From: Apiosordaria backusii
Lineage: Eukaryota; Ascomycota; Sordariomycetes; Sordariales; Lasiosphaeriaceae
Assembly (NCBI GenBank): GCA_030549205.1
Contig: JAUKTV010000010.1
Location: forward strand, 992,001 to 1,056,000
DNA length: 64,000 nucleotides
Reading direction: 5' to 3'
Part shown: piece after piece, positions 21,381 to 32,570 of the stretch
Numbering within the stretch: position 1 is the stretch's first letter
How the letters are laid out: each line of letters opens with the position of its first letter
Notes under the pieces: model-generated
The model's input: the letters and a program-made list of their open reading frames with translations, nothing else
Database searches by the model: none
Told to the model about the DNA's origin: nothing
Position numbers and translations under genes: made by a program

Positions 21381-22706
21381 CTTGTTCGTCGTAGACTTGG
21401 ACTTGGTGATGGCCGTTGACGCCGTTGCTAAGTTGAGGATTGTTACGTTGTCGTGGAATTAAACAACAGAGAAGGGGAACCCACTGCCGGCCGTTTGCGG
21501 GATCCGCTCCGGTTTTGATGGCGTGAGTTGGACCTTCAGCTACCCTTGACTGAGTTTAAACTGAAGTTAGGATAGGGAGCAGCTATCTTTGACTGTTTTG
21601 AGGTGGTTATCCATTGGTTGCTGTGGTTATACCCCTGCTAGCCCTACGCCGTCTCGTTATGTGATTCGCTTCATTTGACCCGAGACCGCCACAGCTTGTC
21701 TCCGTCTGTGCGTTGTAGGGTGCGGGATCGAGGCCCGACCGTGAAGGTTGCTGGGCCGGTTTTCCCCGTGGTGATGATCCTGGCATGATTAACCATCTGA
21801 ACAGGAGACCGGGAACAGGGCCTACACTCGACCTTACGAAGTTCCCTTGGCCAGTACGAGTGAGCCATTCAGTCGGTAGGTTTTGTGTTGACGGGAAACG
21901 AGCTGCCCGGTTCCATTGTTCGTCGCAGTGGAAGAAAACATGCAAATTGAGACCCCTAATGGCGCTCCTCAAACATCTGGCCCCCATGACCCGCACCGTG
22001 CGTCTGGACCACCACATGTGCAATAAAATTTAGATAGATGCTCTATCCATAGCTATGATCTCGCCTGGTCAAGCCCTTGAATACTTCGCAATGCTGGTGG
22101 GAAATGGGGAGCAATCACGAAGGCCAACGCCAACCTGAAGCGCAGGTAAGACGTGATACACGTATTCAGCCCTCTGCTTATTTTAGTGTAGCGTCTTCAA
22201 CCGAGGAAAAAGCTTGACCCAGCTTACTCGCTTAAGCAGTCGCTTAAGGTGGGCGATGTCACCCAAATTGGCCAGAGTCGAACAGGGATCGGCGATTGAA
22301 AACCTGGAGCCTGGAGGACTCACCGCTAAAGGTTGAAGAAAAGTTTGGGAAATTCTGCATAACTTGTGCAAGGATAAGATATGGTACCAGGAACTGTTAT
22401 CGTGGAACTTGAATCCACCACCTCTTATCGTCGTTGCTGAGGAAAACAAAGTAAACAAAAAGAAAACCAAGCGTACCTTATCTCCAATTCAGGGGTGACT
22501 GACCCCAAAGAAGAGAAACCCTAACCCAGAGCAACCCCAACCTGCATGCGAGGGGAACCAACCGCAGCTCGACTGCCAACCCAGCATTCACCATGATCAT
22601 GTGACATCAGCTGCTCCCCTTTCAACTCATCCTCGTCGTCGCCAATTCTGTTTCTCCAACATTGCTCCAGCAAACTTACCTACTTTAAGACAACCAACCT
22701 AAAAAA
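21381..22706. other. Intergenic region, no gene seen
   Basis: Contains the divergent promoters of the Cys-rich membrane protein and the DUF7704-like gene. Small open frames near 21607-22023 and 22183-22470 are not protein-like. Confidence 0.5.
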
Positions 22707-23272
22707 ATGACCCGCGCCATCCTCCCAACGTTCCCACTCATAATTTTGGGCGTCGTCGAGCCGTTGATGCTGTTCGTGTTCCCCCTTTATCTCCCGACCC
22801 CCCTTCCATGGCCCAATGATCATTCCTAACATTTCCCAGCATCTACGCCTACTACACCGGCATCATCAACCCCGGACCCTACTCCTTCTTCGCCACCCAG
22901 CTCCCCCCAGACCTGCTGTACACCACCAAATCCACCCAACCACCTGAGTTTCCTCCCCAGGCAGAGGTCGTGACCCTCCAGCTTGTCAATGTCTTGCTGC
23001 TGCTCGCCGGCATGGCTGTTGTATGCTGCTTTAGCAGGGACAGGCGCACAGTAAGAGGGTACTGTATTGCGGTGGCGTTTGCGGATTACGGGCATATCTG
23101 GTCCATCTACAAAGCGTTAGGTCCGGAGGCGTTTTGGGAGTTTGGAAAGTGGAATGATATGGTTTGGGGAGGGGTGGGGGTGTCGGTGGTGCTGAATTTG
23201 GTGAGATGGGGGGTTGTTTTTGATGTTTTTGGGAGGTTGAAGGATGGGGAGGGCAAGGTGAAGACGAAGTGA
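22707..23272 (+). CDS. DUF7704-like small integral membrane protein
   Basis: About 167 residues with four hydrophobic segments. Exon 2 starts at 22840 and runs to the stop; exon 1 runs from the ATG at 22707 to about 22777, the exact donor being uncertain because none of the nearby GT sites is a strong consensus. The pattern IYAYYTGIINP, then LQLVNVLLLLAGMAVVC, then GYCIAVAFADYGHIW, then FGKWNDMVWGGVGVSVVLNLVR matches the layout of the fungal DUF7704 proteins as I know it. Function is not established for that family. The gene is complete and lies 5' to a transporter gene in the same direction. Confidence 0.72.
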
Positions 23273-23636
23273 TTTTGGATGTCAAGGGGGCTGCTTCTTT
23301 GGCGAAGTCCTATGTGAAGATCTAGGGTAGTATTATTGATCTTCACGCTAAGACAAACTGCAGTGAACTTACCTGAGGCAAATCTGTAAGGTAGTTCAGT
23401 TGTGGTTGGGTTGGTTCCTTGCACTTTGTCATCACGTCCCATTGTTACACCATCTCGCATTCAACGGGCTTTTTCCGACCAAACAAAGGGCGACAGGGGT
23501 GTCGGAGATACGTACCCCCGAATGCTCCGTAAACAACAACTTTATTTTGACCTCAGTCCTCACCTTCCAACATTCCTGTCCCGTTTTTCCATCTCGCTAA
23601 GTTGATCGGATATCGCAAGCCAGTAGGTAATTTACC
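23273..23636. other. Intergenic region, no gene seen
   Basis: Promoter space of the DHA2 transporter. No other structure noted. Confidence 0.5.
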
Positions 23637-25539
23637 ATGGCGACCCAAACACAAACACTAACCATCGCCCCATCCGCGCCTATCCCCGATATTGCCCTCA
23701 ACAATGAGCCAATCACAATATCCCCAAGTCCAGCCCCAGTGCCTCAAGATGCTAGCCCGGCCGTCTCCTCAATGTCCAAACGCGACATAACCCTCCTGTT
23801 AACCCCCCTCTGCCTCTCCGTTCTCTTATCCTCCCTCGATTTGACAATCCTCACCCCGTCCATCCCATCGATCGTATCCGACTTTGCCTCACCGCAAGGC
23901 TACATCTGGATTGGCTCCTCCTTCATCCTCGCCCACACGGCTAGCACCCCAATATGGGGCGCAGTGTCTGACATCTTTGGCCGAAAGCCCATCATGCTTT
24001 TATCCCAGGCTATCTTCTTTTTTGCAAGCTTGCTGTGTGCTCTAGCAGAGAACATGCACTCACTGATCATCGGGCGGGCATGGCAAGGGGTGGGTGCGAG
24101 CGGGATGGGGATGATGGTTAATGTCATCATTTGTGATTCTTTTTCGATGAGGGACAGGGGGTTGTATCTCGCCGTGACGAGCGGGGTTTGGGCGCTGGGG
24201 AGTGCCATCGGACCTGTGATTGGGGGTGTGATGAGTACGAGGTTGAGCTGGAGGTGGTGCTTCTGGATCAACCGTCAGTTTTCTCCCTTCCTTGTTTAGG
24301 CACCCGAGCTAACCGAGCGACAGTTCCCATCGGTTTCATCGTGTTCCTCACCATCCTCATCTTCCTCCCACTGCCTTCCCCGCCAAAGACGCCTATCTTG
24401 ACCGGCCTAAAAGCCCTCGACTGGTCCGGCTCCCTTCTTATTATTGGTGGCGCACTTATGATCCTCCTCGCCCTCGATTTCGGCAACGTAGTTCTAGCCT
24501 GGTCCTCCCCTACCGTCATCAACTTGTTGGTCTTCGGCATCCTCACTCTCATCCTCTTCTTCTTCAACGAATGGAAACTAGCTCCCAACCCAATCTTCCC
24601 CGCAAGGCTATTCCCCAACCTCTCCACCATCGCAGCCTACGGCGTCTTTGCCTTCAACTCCTTCGTCTTCATCGGTCTGGCCTACTACCTCCCTCTCTAC
24701 TCCCAATCCGTCCTCGGAGCCAATGCTCTCGTGTCGGGTGTGCATCTCGTCCCATTGATCGTTTCTTGCTCCTTATCTGCGGCTTTTGCTGGGGTAACTA
24801 TCCAGAAAACGGGGAGGTATTTGCCAGTTATGTACGCCGCGCAGGTGTTTCTCATGCTTGGGGTAGGGTTGTTCGTCAGCCTTGACTTTGAGGAGAGAGA
24901 GAATCTTGGGAAACTATTCGGGTATGAGATTCTGGCTGGTGTTGGGGTAGGTATGAACATCGAGGGGCCAATTTTGGCTGCGCAGGCGGCGGCGAGCGAG
25001 CTTGACACGGCGGCGGTGATTGGAGCGATGGGGTTTGCGAGGTCGATGGCGACTGCTGTTTCGGTTGTCGTTGGGGGTGTCATCTTTCAGAATGGGATGG
25101 ATGGGAGGAATGGTGAGTTGGTTCAGACGCTGGGAGAGGAGTTGGCGAAGCGTTTCGGGGGAGGAGAGGCGGCGGGGAGCATCGAGTGGATTGCGCTGCT
25201 TGATAGGGAACATCAACAAGTGGTGAGGGCCGCGTACTTCGAGTCGCTGAGGATGGTTTGGATTATGGTTTGTTTACCTTCTGTGATATCATTCGTGTAG
25301 AGATTAATGAGCTGACAAGCGAGCAGTATGTCGCATTTGCTGGGTTTGCTACGTTGCTGACTTTGTTGGTTCGAGGCCGGAAGCTGAATGAGGAGCACAA
25401 AGCGGTCGTGTTGGGTGTGGAAAGAGGTCGCAGAACGCAGCAGCAACCGCAGGTGGAAATGGAATTTGTTACGGAGGCTCGATCAGCCGAGGGACGTGCA
25501 TCGGAAATCAGGCAGAGGAACGTCGGAGATTGTCATTGA
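23637..25539 (+). CDS. MFS drug:H+ antiporter (DHA2-type, 14 helices)
   Basis: Plasma-membrane efflux-type transporter, 597 residues. Exons 23637-24273, 24324-25267 and 25327-25539 (introns 50 and 59 bp). TM1 contains the LSSLDLTILTPSIPSI motif, the A-like loop is GAVSDIFGRKPIML, motif B is IIGRAWQGVGASGMGMM and motif C is VWALGSAIGPVIGGVM. The first exon junction joins WRWCFWIN to LPIGFIVFL, as expected in the family. The hydrophilic N-terminus has about 50 residues and the C-terminal tail is charged. Substrate unknown; the family exports toxins, drugs or amino acids. It borders the gene-poor region on its right. Confidence 0.87.
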
Positions 25540-25767
25540 TTAGGTGTGTATCTGGCCGGCCTGATCACCCGTCAGTGGAGGGGATGCAACGCCTGAAACG
25601 GGAAAAAAAACATGATTTGACCTTGAATCGAACAGCGACCTGTCGCGCGCCTCTCGGGTGAGGACCTGGTTTCCTGAGTGCATCGGTTCGAATCATGATC
25701 ACCTCAATGTTTGATGACCTCTGGGTTCGCTGCATTCTCAGTTTTGATTCCATAAAGTATAAACAAT

Positions 25768-25839
25768 GAAGAAAAAAAGAAAAAAAGAAAAAAGGAAAAA
25801 AGAAAAAAAGAAAAAAAGAAAAAAAGAAAAAAAGAAACA
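25768..25839. repeat. (GAAAAAAA)n microsatellite
   Basis: Purine-only tract with an 8-bp period (G followed by seven A), with minor interruptions such as AAAGG. About nine periods. Confidence 0.85.
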
Positions 25840-25981
25840 AGGAATATCAGCCTCGAATGAGGACCAGCTCGCTCGGAGCACGAAATCTAGGACTAGGTGT
25901 AACGGCGGCGCGCTTATGCTAATTACACAACTGAGGGATTGCCTTATTTGTTGCAAGTGCTTTCCAATCATCCCACCTATA

Positions 25982-25991
25982 TAGGTACCTA
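25982..25991. repeat. TAGGTACCTA palindrome, copy 2
   Basis: Exact copy, followed by AGGTAGGCACCTACCTACC, a cluster of half-sites in both orientations. Confidence 0.6.
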
Positions 25992-26407
25992 AGGTAGGCA
26001 CCTACCTACCACTGGCTCCTTCCCCCACTTTTCCTGCTTACCTAATCAACTTCTTTGCGGCGAACCCGCCCTCCATTTCCATCTCACAAGATCCGACTTT
26101 CTGCACCCGCAAATGACTCTTTGCCGCAAGTGCCCTCAAACCCTCCCGAGAAGTAGCCACTACAAAAGTTCCAAAGCGAAGATCAGGACAGATGAACCAT
26201 AGATTTAGCTATTGACAATAAACCCTCAGTAGGATGTGTTAAGATATTCCACATCAGCTCCTATCTGGGTATCTTCAGCTTAGGTATTAAGGAAATGCAA
26301 CCATGTATCGTGACATAAAGTGCAAGGCTCTTCTTCTTGTCCAGTCCTACTCTGCAGCCCCATCCCACTTCTAAATGCCATCACAGGTATCCTTGACTTT
26401 ACACGTT

Positions 26408-27094
26408 TTATCCCAACATTCCGAACGATCCCCTGAACCAATTGGCGGCAGTTCTCTCTCCTCTCACATGATGCGCCTTAGGTCCTCTCTCCGATCCTGA
26501 AGTTTTAGGAGAAGCAAAGGGCTCCATCCGGAAGTACTGGAGGGTGGTGTGACTGTCGGTGAAGATCTAGATCTCTTTCCGCTGGTAGCCTGTTGCCAAA
26601 CGAAGTCGCAAGACACTCTGATTGAGGGCTTCAGCGATGGCCATGAGCTCTGCCCATTGCACAGAAAGACATCTGTTGACGAAGAATCCTTGTGCTGTCC
26701 ATTTTGTCGGATGTTGATGGGGATCTGGTCTCTGAGCGACTGCAAACGCACCGAACTCTCCACCCCAGTTGTTTGTGCTCGGCCTGGCGGAGCCATCAAC
26801 GCCATAGACCAAACGAACAGTCGTGCCTTCTATCTGCGGCATTTTCTGAACCGCTTCGGCGTAACTGACTGCCATGCTCCTGTCCAGTCCATGGTCCAAA
26901 ATCCTTCCAAAAAACACCGGGAGATCTGTTGCCCCTTCTGCAGTCGGTTCAGGAGCTGGGATGGGGCCAAACTCGGGGTCATCTTCCTCCATCCCATCCC
27001 AAAGCCAAAACGGCTTGCCTTTGCCGATACGCTTGGACAGGAGATGGTTGTCGACATCTTCTCGAATTGTGGGTTGAGGGTCGTCGCCCTCCAC
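26408..27094 (-). pseudogene. RNase H-like domain gene, interrupted by TAG
   Basis: Minus-strand frame with the RNase H fold seen in fungal stand-alone and retroelement RNases H: LVYGVDGSARP (first Asp), SVQWAELMAIAEAL (Glu) and IFTDSHTTLQYF (second Asp). A TAG at 26567-26569 separates the second and third blocks, exactly where relatives have one ordinary residue, and the frame then runs on to a TAA at 26408. A change of CAG to TAG would be a CpA-to-TpA event as made by RIP. No ATG opens the frame; the upstream part continues only after a frame change near 27090-27100. No reverse transcriptase is visible alongside. Confidence 0.6.
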
Positions 27095-27757
27095 CTCCTC
27101 TATCGATCGCTTCCCTGAGGTCCGGAGATCCTTGGGGAACTGAACTGTAGATGCCGGCTCTGCTCAAGAACAACTTGTTAGCAAGCGCTTTTCTTGCGAG
27201 TAAATACATCTGCGGTCTTTCATGTCCACAGGGACAAAAGTAAACGCATTTTCATCTTCACGAGAAATGACGAAGCGGTGGAGCGGTCCCGTCAGCTCGC
27301 GAAACGAACATCGTCGAAGCGCGGCCGTGGTGGTGACAAGAACTATTCGGTGATAAATGGAAGTTGAAGGCGCTTTTAGCTAGGTAGCTTGGGTGTTGTC
27401 AGTGTGTACATACATCAGCTAGGCTTGGGGTAAGGTGGTGAAGGATGTCCCTAAGTGACGCCCCTGCCGACCTCTCATCAAGCTCCAGCCGATTTATGAA
27501 AAAAGCGCAAAGGGGACCAGGCATAACGTTAAATTCAACCAAGGCAACTACTTACCCATCTTTTTTGTTTATTGGTAGCTCGAAATGTAAACCTTCAAAC
27601 AAAACAACGAGGACAGGGCCGGAAACTGTCAGTTCGATACCGTATAGTGGCTCTTCTGTTCGGTCAAGAAAAGAGAACAGAGGGCAAGAGACCAGTGTGT
27701 TTGGGGTTGGAAAGCTGAAAATTTCTCGACTACAAAATGGGAAGGGATGTAAGTGCT

Positions 27758-27865
27758 GTCGACGTCGTAAGGGCTATCGGCGTCGTGAAGGCTGTCGGCA
27801 TCGTAAGGGCTGTCGGCGTCGTAAGGGCTGTCGGCGTCGTAAGGGTAATCGGCGTTATGAGCATT
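27758..27865. repeat. 18-bp minisatellite, six units
   Basis: Six consecutive 18-bp units of the type GTCGGCGTCGTAAGGGCT; units 4 and 5 are nearly perfect and the outer ones are diverged. On the minus strand one frame reads YDADSP repeats, but that frame lacks an ATG before the array that would give a convincing protein. Confidence 0.8.
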
Positions 27866-29610
27866 GCTGGCTTGGGTCGTTTCCTGGTCAATGCACATTT
27901 TAGTCACGGATGGGCATTATAGTCGTGCAGCGGTGGAGAGAGGGGACTCTGTTTTGATTCCAACAGCTTCCAAACGTACAGGAATGCCTAGCTTGTTAAG
28001 AGAATAAGTTGTGCCTTATTAATCCTCTCTCTGTATAATCATTGTTAACCGATTGAAACAATCTCTCCTTCGTGGAACCCACTGTGTCCGATAGCCTGGT
28101 GAGAATCTTTCCATCGCAAGTGTACTAGCATATTAAGCTCGTCATAAGCGAGCGGAACAAGCTGCGGAAAATCCATCCTAACGACCCTTGGGTTGGTTGG
28201 AACTATCCACGTTTTGCTGATACCAAAGCTGGTTACGTCTCATTTGCAAACGGCCAACAGTGCGGCTAGTAAGAGCGCTGCTGGTAGTATATCAGTGTAA
28301 AATTATGGCTTGCTGAGACCTTGTTGAAATACTGGAACCTCTGGACTTTCCCACTAGATACCTATTCATTCTTTTGCCGTGCTACCTAAGTTAACCATAT
28401 AACAAAGCCCCCAGCTACAAAATGACCCTTAACACCTGAGTCATCAACTCGACAAACCATGTGAGCAATGTCTCCATATTTCCGATGTCCAGATTAAACA
28501 AAAAGCACCTCAATGGAACAAGAGCCGATTCCCTGTTAAGCTGATCGATTTTGTTTCAACGACTCTTTTATCCTAATTCCCTCGTAATTTTCTTCTACTA
28601 AATCATCACTGACACACCTCCTATGGAGCCCGCACATAGGGCACATGCCAACTCTCGCTGATATCCGTCACAACATAAAACTCACACAAAACACCGTTAA
28701 CCTTAATCATCATCCAATTCTCATTATCCACCGTCTCTTACCCATCCTTATCCATTTCTTTCCCTGGAATAAGGGCAGTCATTCCAACTCCAAACAATCC
28801 TGGCATGACAAAGCACTCCCCAGTCCCAAGTAAATCCTCATCAACTGTTAAAAATAACGTATACCGCGGCTCTAGCCATAAGCTTGGTCACAGCCAATCG
28901 TGGGTTCTTCTCCGCTATCTACCCAAGCCCCGAATCGTCTCAAAAGTCTAGTTCGAGATGCCCTCGTGGGGTTTCAATACGGTGCTTGAAACCCTCCTAT
29001 AGGCCTTCGAATAGGGTCGCTAGTGAATCCAGCATACCACCCAGTCCTATTTTACCATTGGATCAATTTGGATGGCGGTTCCTTCTGTTGGGGGTAATGA
29101 GCCATCTTATCTTGTGCTCAGAAGAGAGTGTGTGCCATTTCATTCCGATCTTTCTCGGTTGATGTTTGTCCTGCTGGTGGGTTGCGGTGGTGGAGAGTGA
29201 AAGACAGTTTGGAAATCGTGACACGTCTCTGTGGGAAGCTTGGCGCGACGTGTTGGGGGCCAACGAAGGCCGAGATGGGCTTGGAAGGGAGATATCATGG
29301 CTTTCATGTCATGATATTCAGGACTGGTATCAGTTAATGGATTCATGTTGCGGTTGTCATCATCATCCCAACTTGACTTGATTTTCTTTGACTAAATGGT
29401 TTCAAGAAGAAGTGATGATAAAAAGGGTGACCTCAAATCTTCCTCCATATCACGGAGGGAAAAAGAGCTCGATGCTAGAATATATGTACCAAGAAGTGAA
29501 CACCATCATCCTCTTCCATCCTCTTCATACTTGCCCTACTCATGCACCCGGTAGCAACTGATTGCATCGTGAATCACATGCCACCGTTGAACCCCGACTT
29601 CACAAAGCGT

Positions 29611-30620
29611 TTAGCAAGTGAAGACAGCAGGTCCGGGAATGGTATAAGTTTGCGCTATGGTTTCTCACATTAGTTCCCACTCCATGTCGCTGCTAAAAGA
29701 GAAAAAAGGCAGCAAAACTCACCCTTGTAAGCATCATAAGTGACACCAGGATCAGTGCTCTTGTAAGCACCAGGGAAAGACACCAAGTTGCTGGGGGTGG
29801 TGGAACCGCCACCAGTAACCTGCAGTTGATGGCAGCCGGGGTAGAACTGAGCTCCCGGATAAGCCCAAGCAGAATGAAGGGCAATGATCTCGTGGCGGAC
29901 GAGGTAGTAACCGGGGCGGATGCAGGAGGGAATGGTGTATTGGTAGGTGGCGGGGCTCTTCATCAGAGGGGTAGCAGCCCAGTTGTTAGTGGTACCATCA
30001 CGACCGCCTTGCTTGATCTTGAACCAAACAGCGCTGTTCTCATGTTAGCTGGACATCCTCAATGATCGAACATCTTTGAGGATCACATACGAAGTGCCGG
30101 GAGACCAGTTCTGGCAGCCGGTGTCAGGGCAGCGAGCCATGTACGTGATGACAGGGCCCATGTGCGAGTCAGGCCAGAGGGTCCAGTGGAGAGTCACGGT
30201 TGACCCAGCGGCGGCAGGTGCGTGGAGAGGAGCGGGAACAGAGCCAGCATTGCACTGGACGTCGATCGAGCCTACATTCTCGACGGGGCCGTTGCCGGGG
30301 ATGGAACGAGAGACTCTCTGGGGCTGAAGAAGAACAGGTCAGTAGATGGACGGATAGAGTCTTGGGAGTGGAACATACCTTGTTGTTGCCCATGTAGGGG
30401 TCCATGTAAGGCTATTATGTGTGAGCACATTGTTACAGTACCTTGAGAGAAACTGTCTCCCTTACCTGGTAGAACTGCAACATTGTTAGCATGATGCAGA
30501 CTTCAAGAATGATCTGATGGAACTTACTTGGTAGTACTGGCCGCCAATGGTGGCATTGTCAACATAGCCGTGGGCGGCTACCAAGCCGACGGAGGCAAGA
30601 AGAGTGGCAAGAACCTTCAT
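29611..30620 (-). CDS. AA9 lytic polysaccharide monooxygenase (LPMO)
   Basis: Secreted copper enzyme that oxidatively cleaves cellulose or related glucans. Six minus-strand exons: 30528-30620, 30466-30474, 30379-30411, 30091-30323, 29723-30033 and 29611-29654; product 240 residues. The signal peptide of 16 residues ends at AA before H17, which becomes the N-terminal copper-binding His of the mature enzyme (HGYVDNATIGGQYYQ). The second copper His is near residue 99 in WPDSHMGPVITY, and the axial Tyr lies in AQFYPGCHQLQV. Four conserved Cys can form the usual disulfides. The protein ends with YTIPGPAVFTC and lacks a cellulose-binding module. Exon 2 is only 9 nt (codes FYQ). It is probably induced on plant biomass. 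Confidence 0.9.
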
Positions 30621-30693
30621 TGTGATAGAGACACTACTAAGAACTGTTCTGAAGAGTGAATGGTTGATTGTAAAGTTGTTGAGCGGAAGAGTG

Positions 30694-30703
30694 CCTTATA
30701 TCT
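30694..30703 (-). promoter_or_regulatory. TATA-type element of the AA9 gene
   Basis: AGATATAAGG on the minus strand, about 75 bp before the start codon. Confidence 0.45.
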
Positions 30704-31486
30704 CCCCTTCTCCTTCGGTCTTATCCGGCCTACAAGAGAATCTTGTTTTATGACAACACAACCCAACATGGAGTGTCCAACCATCAGACGGCTCCGCGAC
30801 CCGACAGCGGAAGCTTCCACCGTCTCTTGCAGCCAACCACATCATCGCAGAGCCTGGTTCGGGATCCTTGGCCGATGCTTGTCGACGGTGGTATTTACTG
30901 CAACTGGAAGCCTGACAAGGGGCGGAGTGGGTGGCGGCGAGCCCAGGAAAGATGCTGGCCTTGGCAAGGACAGCTGCGGATGGAGTCGATCACAAGATGT
31001 CGATGTGAATCTGTGTTGAAGGACAATGTGTGGAGCGCTGCAACAGTTTCAGTGTCTTGGATTCGGCGGCACTAATCGCCATGGAGTTGCTTCCTCCGAC
31101 GTCGCATTTTCAAGCCGGGGGAAGTCGACCAAGATGAACCACCAATGAAATATCAGCAAGACCAAAAAGAATGGTCCATTTTGGTCAAGATACGCATTGT
31201 TGCTGTGGGTTCGGCATATCACTGATCTGGCCCTGTCGATATTGGACAAAGAACAAGCTCTCAGCTAAAAGTGGGACCTATTGAAGCTGGCAGGTGCAGT
31301 GAATCATGATTTATTTTGCAATTGGGAATGAACAACCTGCATGGAAGCTTCCTTCCACTAATTGGCAACCGTCATCCTGCCCCTCACCGCTCTCGGTCCC
31401 GTGCACCCGTAGCTTTCCCCAGACCTCCTCTTCTGCCGGCGATACGGACCGGTCAACTGACCACGCACATTCCAACACTCAACTCC
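30704..31486. other. Intergenic region upstream of the AA9 gene
   Basis: Promoter of the AA9 gene and 3' flank of the extradiol dioxygenase gene. No gene recognised. Confidence 0.5.
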
Positions 31487-32570
31487 TCATTGCAAGAATG
31501 TCGGCGGCAATGGAGGTCCCCAGATATGCAAACTGTCTGGCCCGGCCTCGGATCTTGAAATCGGAGTCGTCTCGTCCACCAAGTCGCCGTCCACGTAATG
31601 CTCCAGGATGAAGCCCGACCGATCATACCTGTCACCGAGTTAGAACACAGAACACACCAAATCAATCCACCAATATCGCGGCCATCTTACCAGTAATCGA
31701 AAATCTGCGACCCAAGCACATGTCTTCCAACACCCCACACCAGGTCATAGCCCTTGTCCCGCAGCCATTGGTGACCCAGTGACTGGATATCAAAATCGTG
31801 CACCTCGAAGCTGGAGTGATGGACGTGGTATTTGGGCCCTGGGAGCATAAAGGTCAGCCCATGCGTCTTGCCACCAATGAGCTTCAATCTGGATACTAAC
31901 CTTCAAAGAAGAACCAGGTGTGGTGGTCTACCTGCTCCATGCCTCTGTCCAGATGCAGGAAAGTGGAAACGTCCTTGCCGTTTGGTTCGTGGATGATGTC
32001 GCTCGGCTTGAGGTTGAACCGAGTGGTGTAGAACTCGAACGCCTTGGCAAAGTCGGTCACGCAGCATCCAACATGGCCCAACTTGTGAACCGCCGCCGGC
32101 GCCTTCTTGAACCGTTGTGTCTTGTTCACGGGACGATACTTGTTCTCTGGGAAGTTATAGTCAAGCTCGGGGAGGTGCGCTGACTTTTCGATGGGAGTTT
32201 GCCCATACACCAGGTGGAAGGGGAAGTCATCGACAGGGTCTCTGAACGTCACACGCTTGCCGCCACCGGGCGCATCGGAATCCATGATGGGAGTTGCCTT
32301 CGGAAGAGTCTTGGAGGCCAGCTCCAGGTCCGCCATGGATTCAACGACAAAGCCGGCACCACCAAACTCATTCTCTGGACCCTTGGTGGCACAGTACACG
32401 TAGGGCTCGGTACCATAGCCCTTGTAGTACACCGTGTCGCCTCGATCCTCCGTTACCGTGAAGCCGAAGTCGGCCAGGAACTCACGCGCCTTGTCAAGGT
32501 CGGCATGGGTATAGTGTACGTGTGCAATGCGCACAAGCTTGATTTTGGGAATCTGCTGCTCGGCGGTCAT
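31487..32570 (-). CDS. Type I extradiol ring-cleavage dioxygenase (VOC superfamily)
   Basis: Cuts an aromatic ring next to, not between, two vicinal hydroxyls, using Fe(II) or Mn(II). Minus-strand exons 31901-32570, 31691-31838 and 31487-31628; 319 residues, the length of two-domain homoprotocatechuate- or catechol-2,3-dioxygenase-type enzymes. Two glyoxalase-fold modules: residues about 12-125 and 162-300. The metal triad of the second module is complete: His166 (KLGHVGCC), His231 (HVHHSSFEV) and Glu282 (GFILEHYVDGD). The signature GVGRHVLGSQIFDYWYD precedes the Glu. No signal peptide, so cytosolic. It is divergent from the FAD monooxygenase at 33558, sharing about 1 kb of promoter. Such enzymes are common in bacteria and rare in fungi. 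The natural substrate cannot be told; homoprotocatechuate, a substituted catechol or L-DOPA are options. Confidence 0.87.

Larger units (their letters stand above)
25540..29610. other. Gene-poor accessory interval
   Basis: About 4.1 kb without an intact gene. It contains a GA7 microsatellite, one TAGGTACCTA copy, a broken RNase H-like gene, an 18-bp minisatellite and AT-leaning stretches (28000-28900). The small frames at 28645 and 28884 show no family likeness. It looks like eroded repeat-derived DNA. Confidence 0.6.

Noticed and set aside
25611..25697. Possible tRNA: perfect 7-bp ends CATGATT/AATCATG 87 nt apart with GTTCGA sequences inside
   Set aside because: The T loop is at the wrong distance from the acceptor stem on both strands and no T or anticodon stem pairs.
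27629..27907. 92-codon minus-strand frame over the minisatellite
   Set aside because: Begins with GTG, the only ATG is close to the array and flanks are not protein-like; kept only as a low-interest remark.
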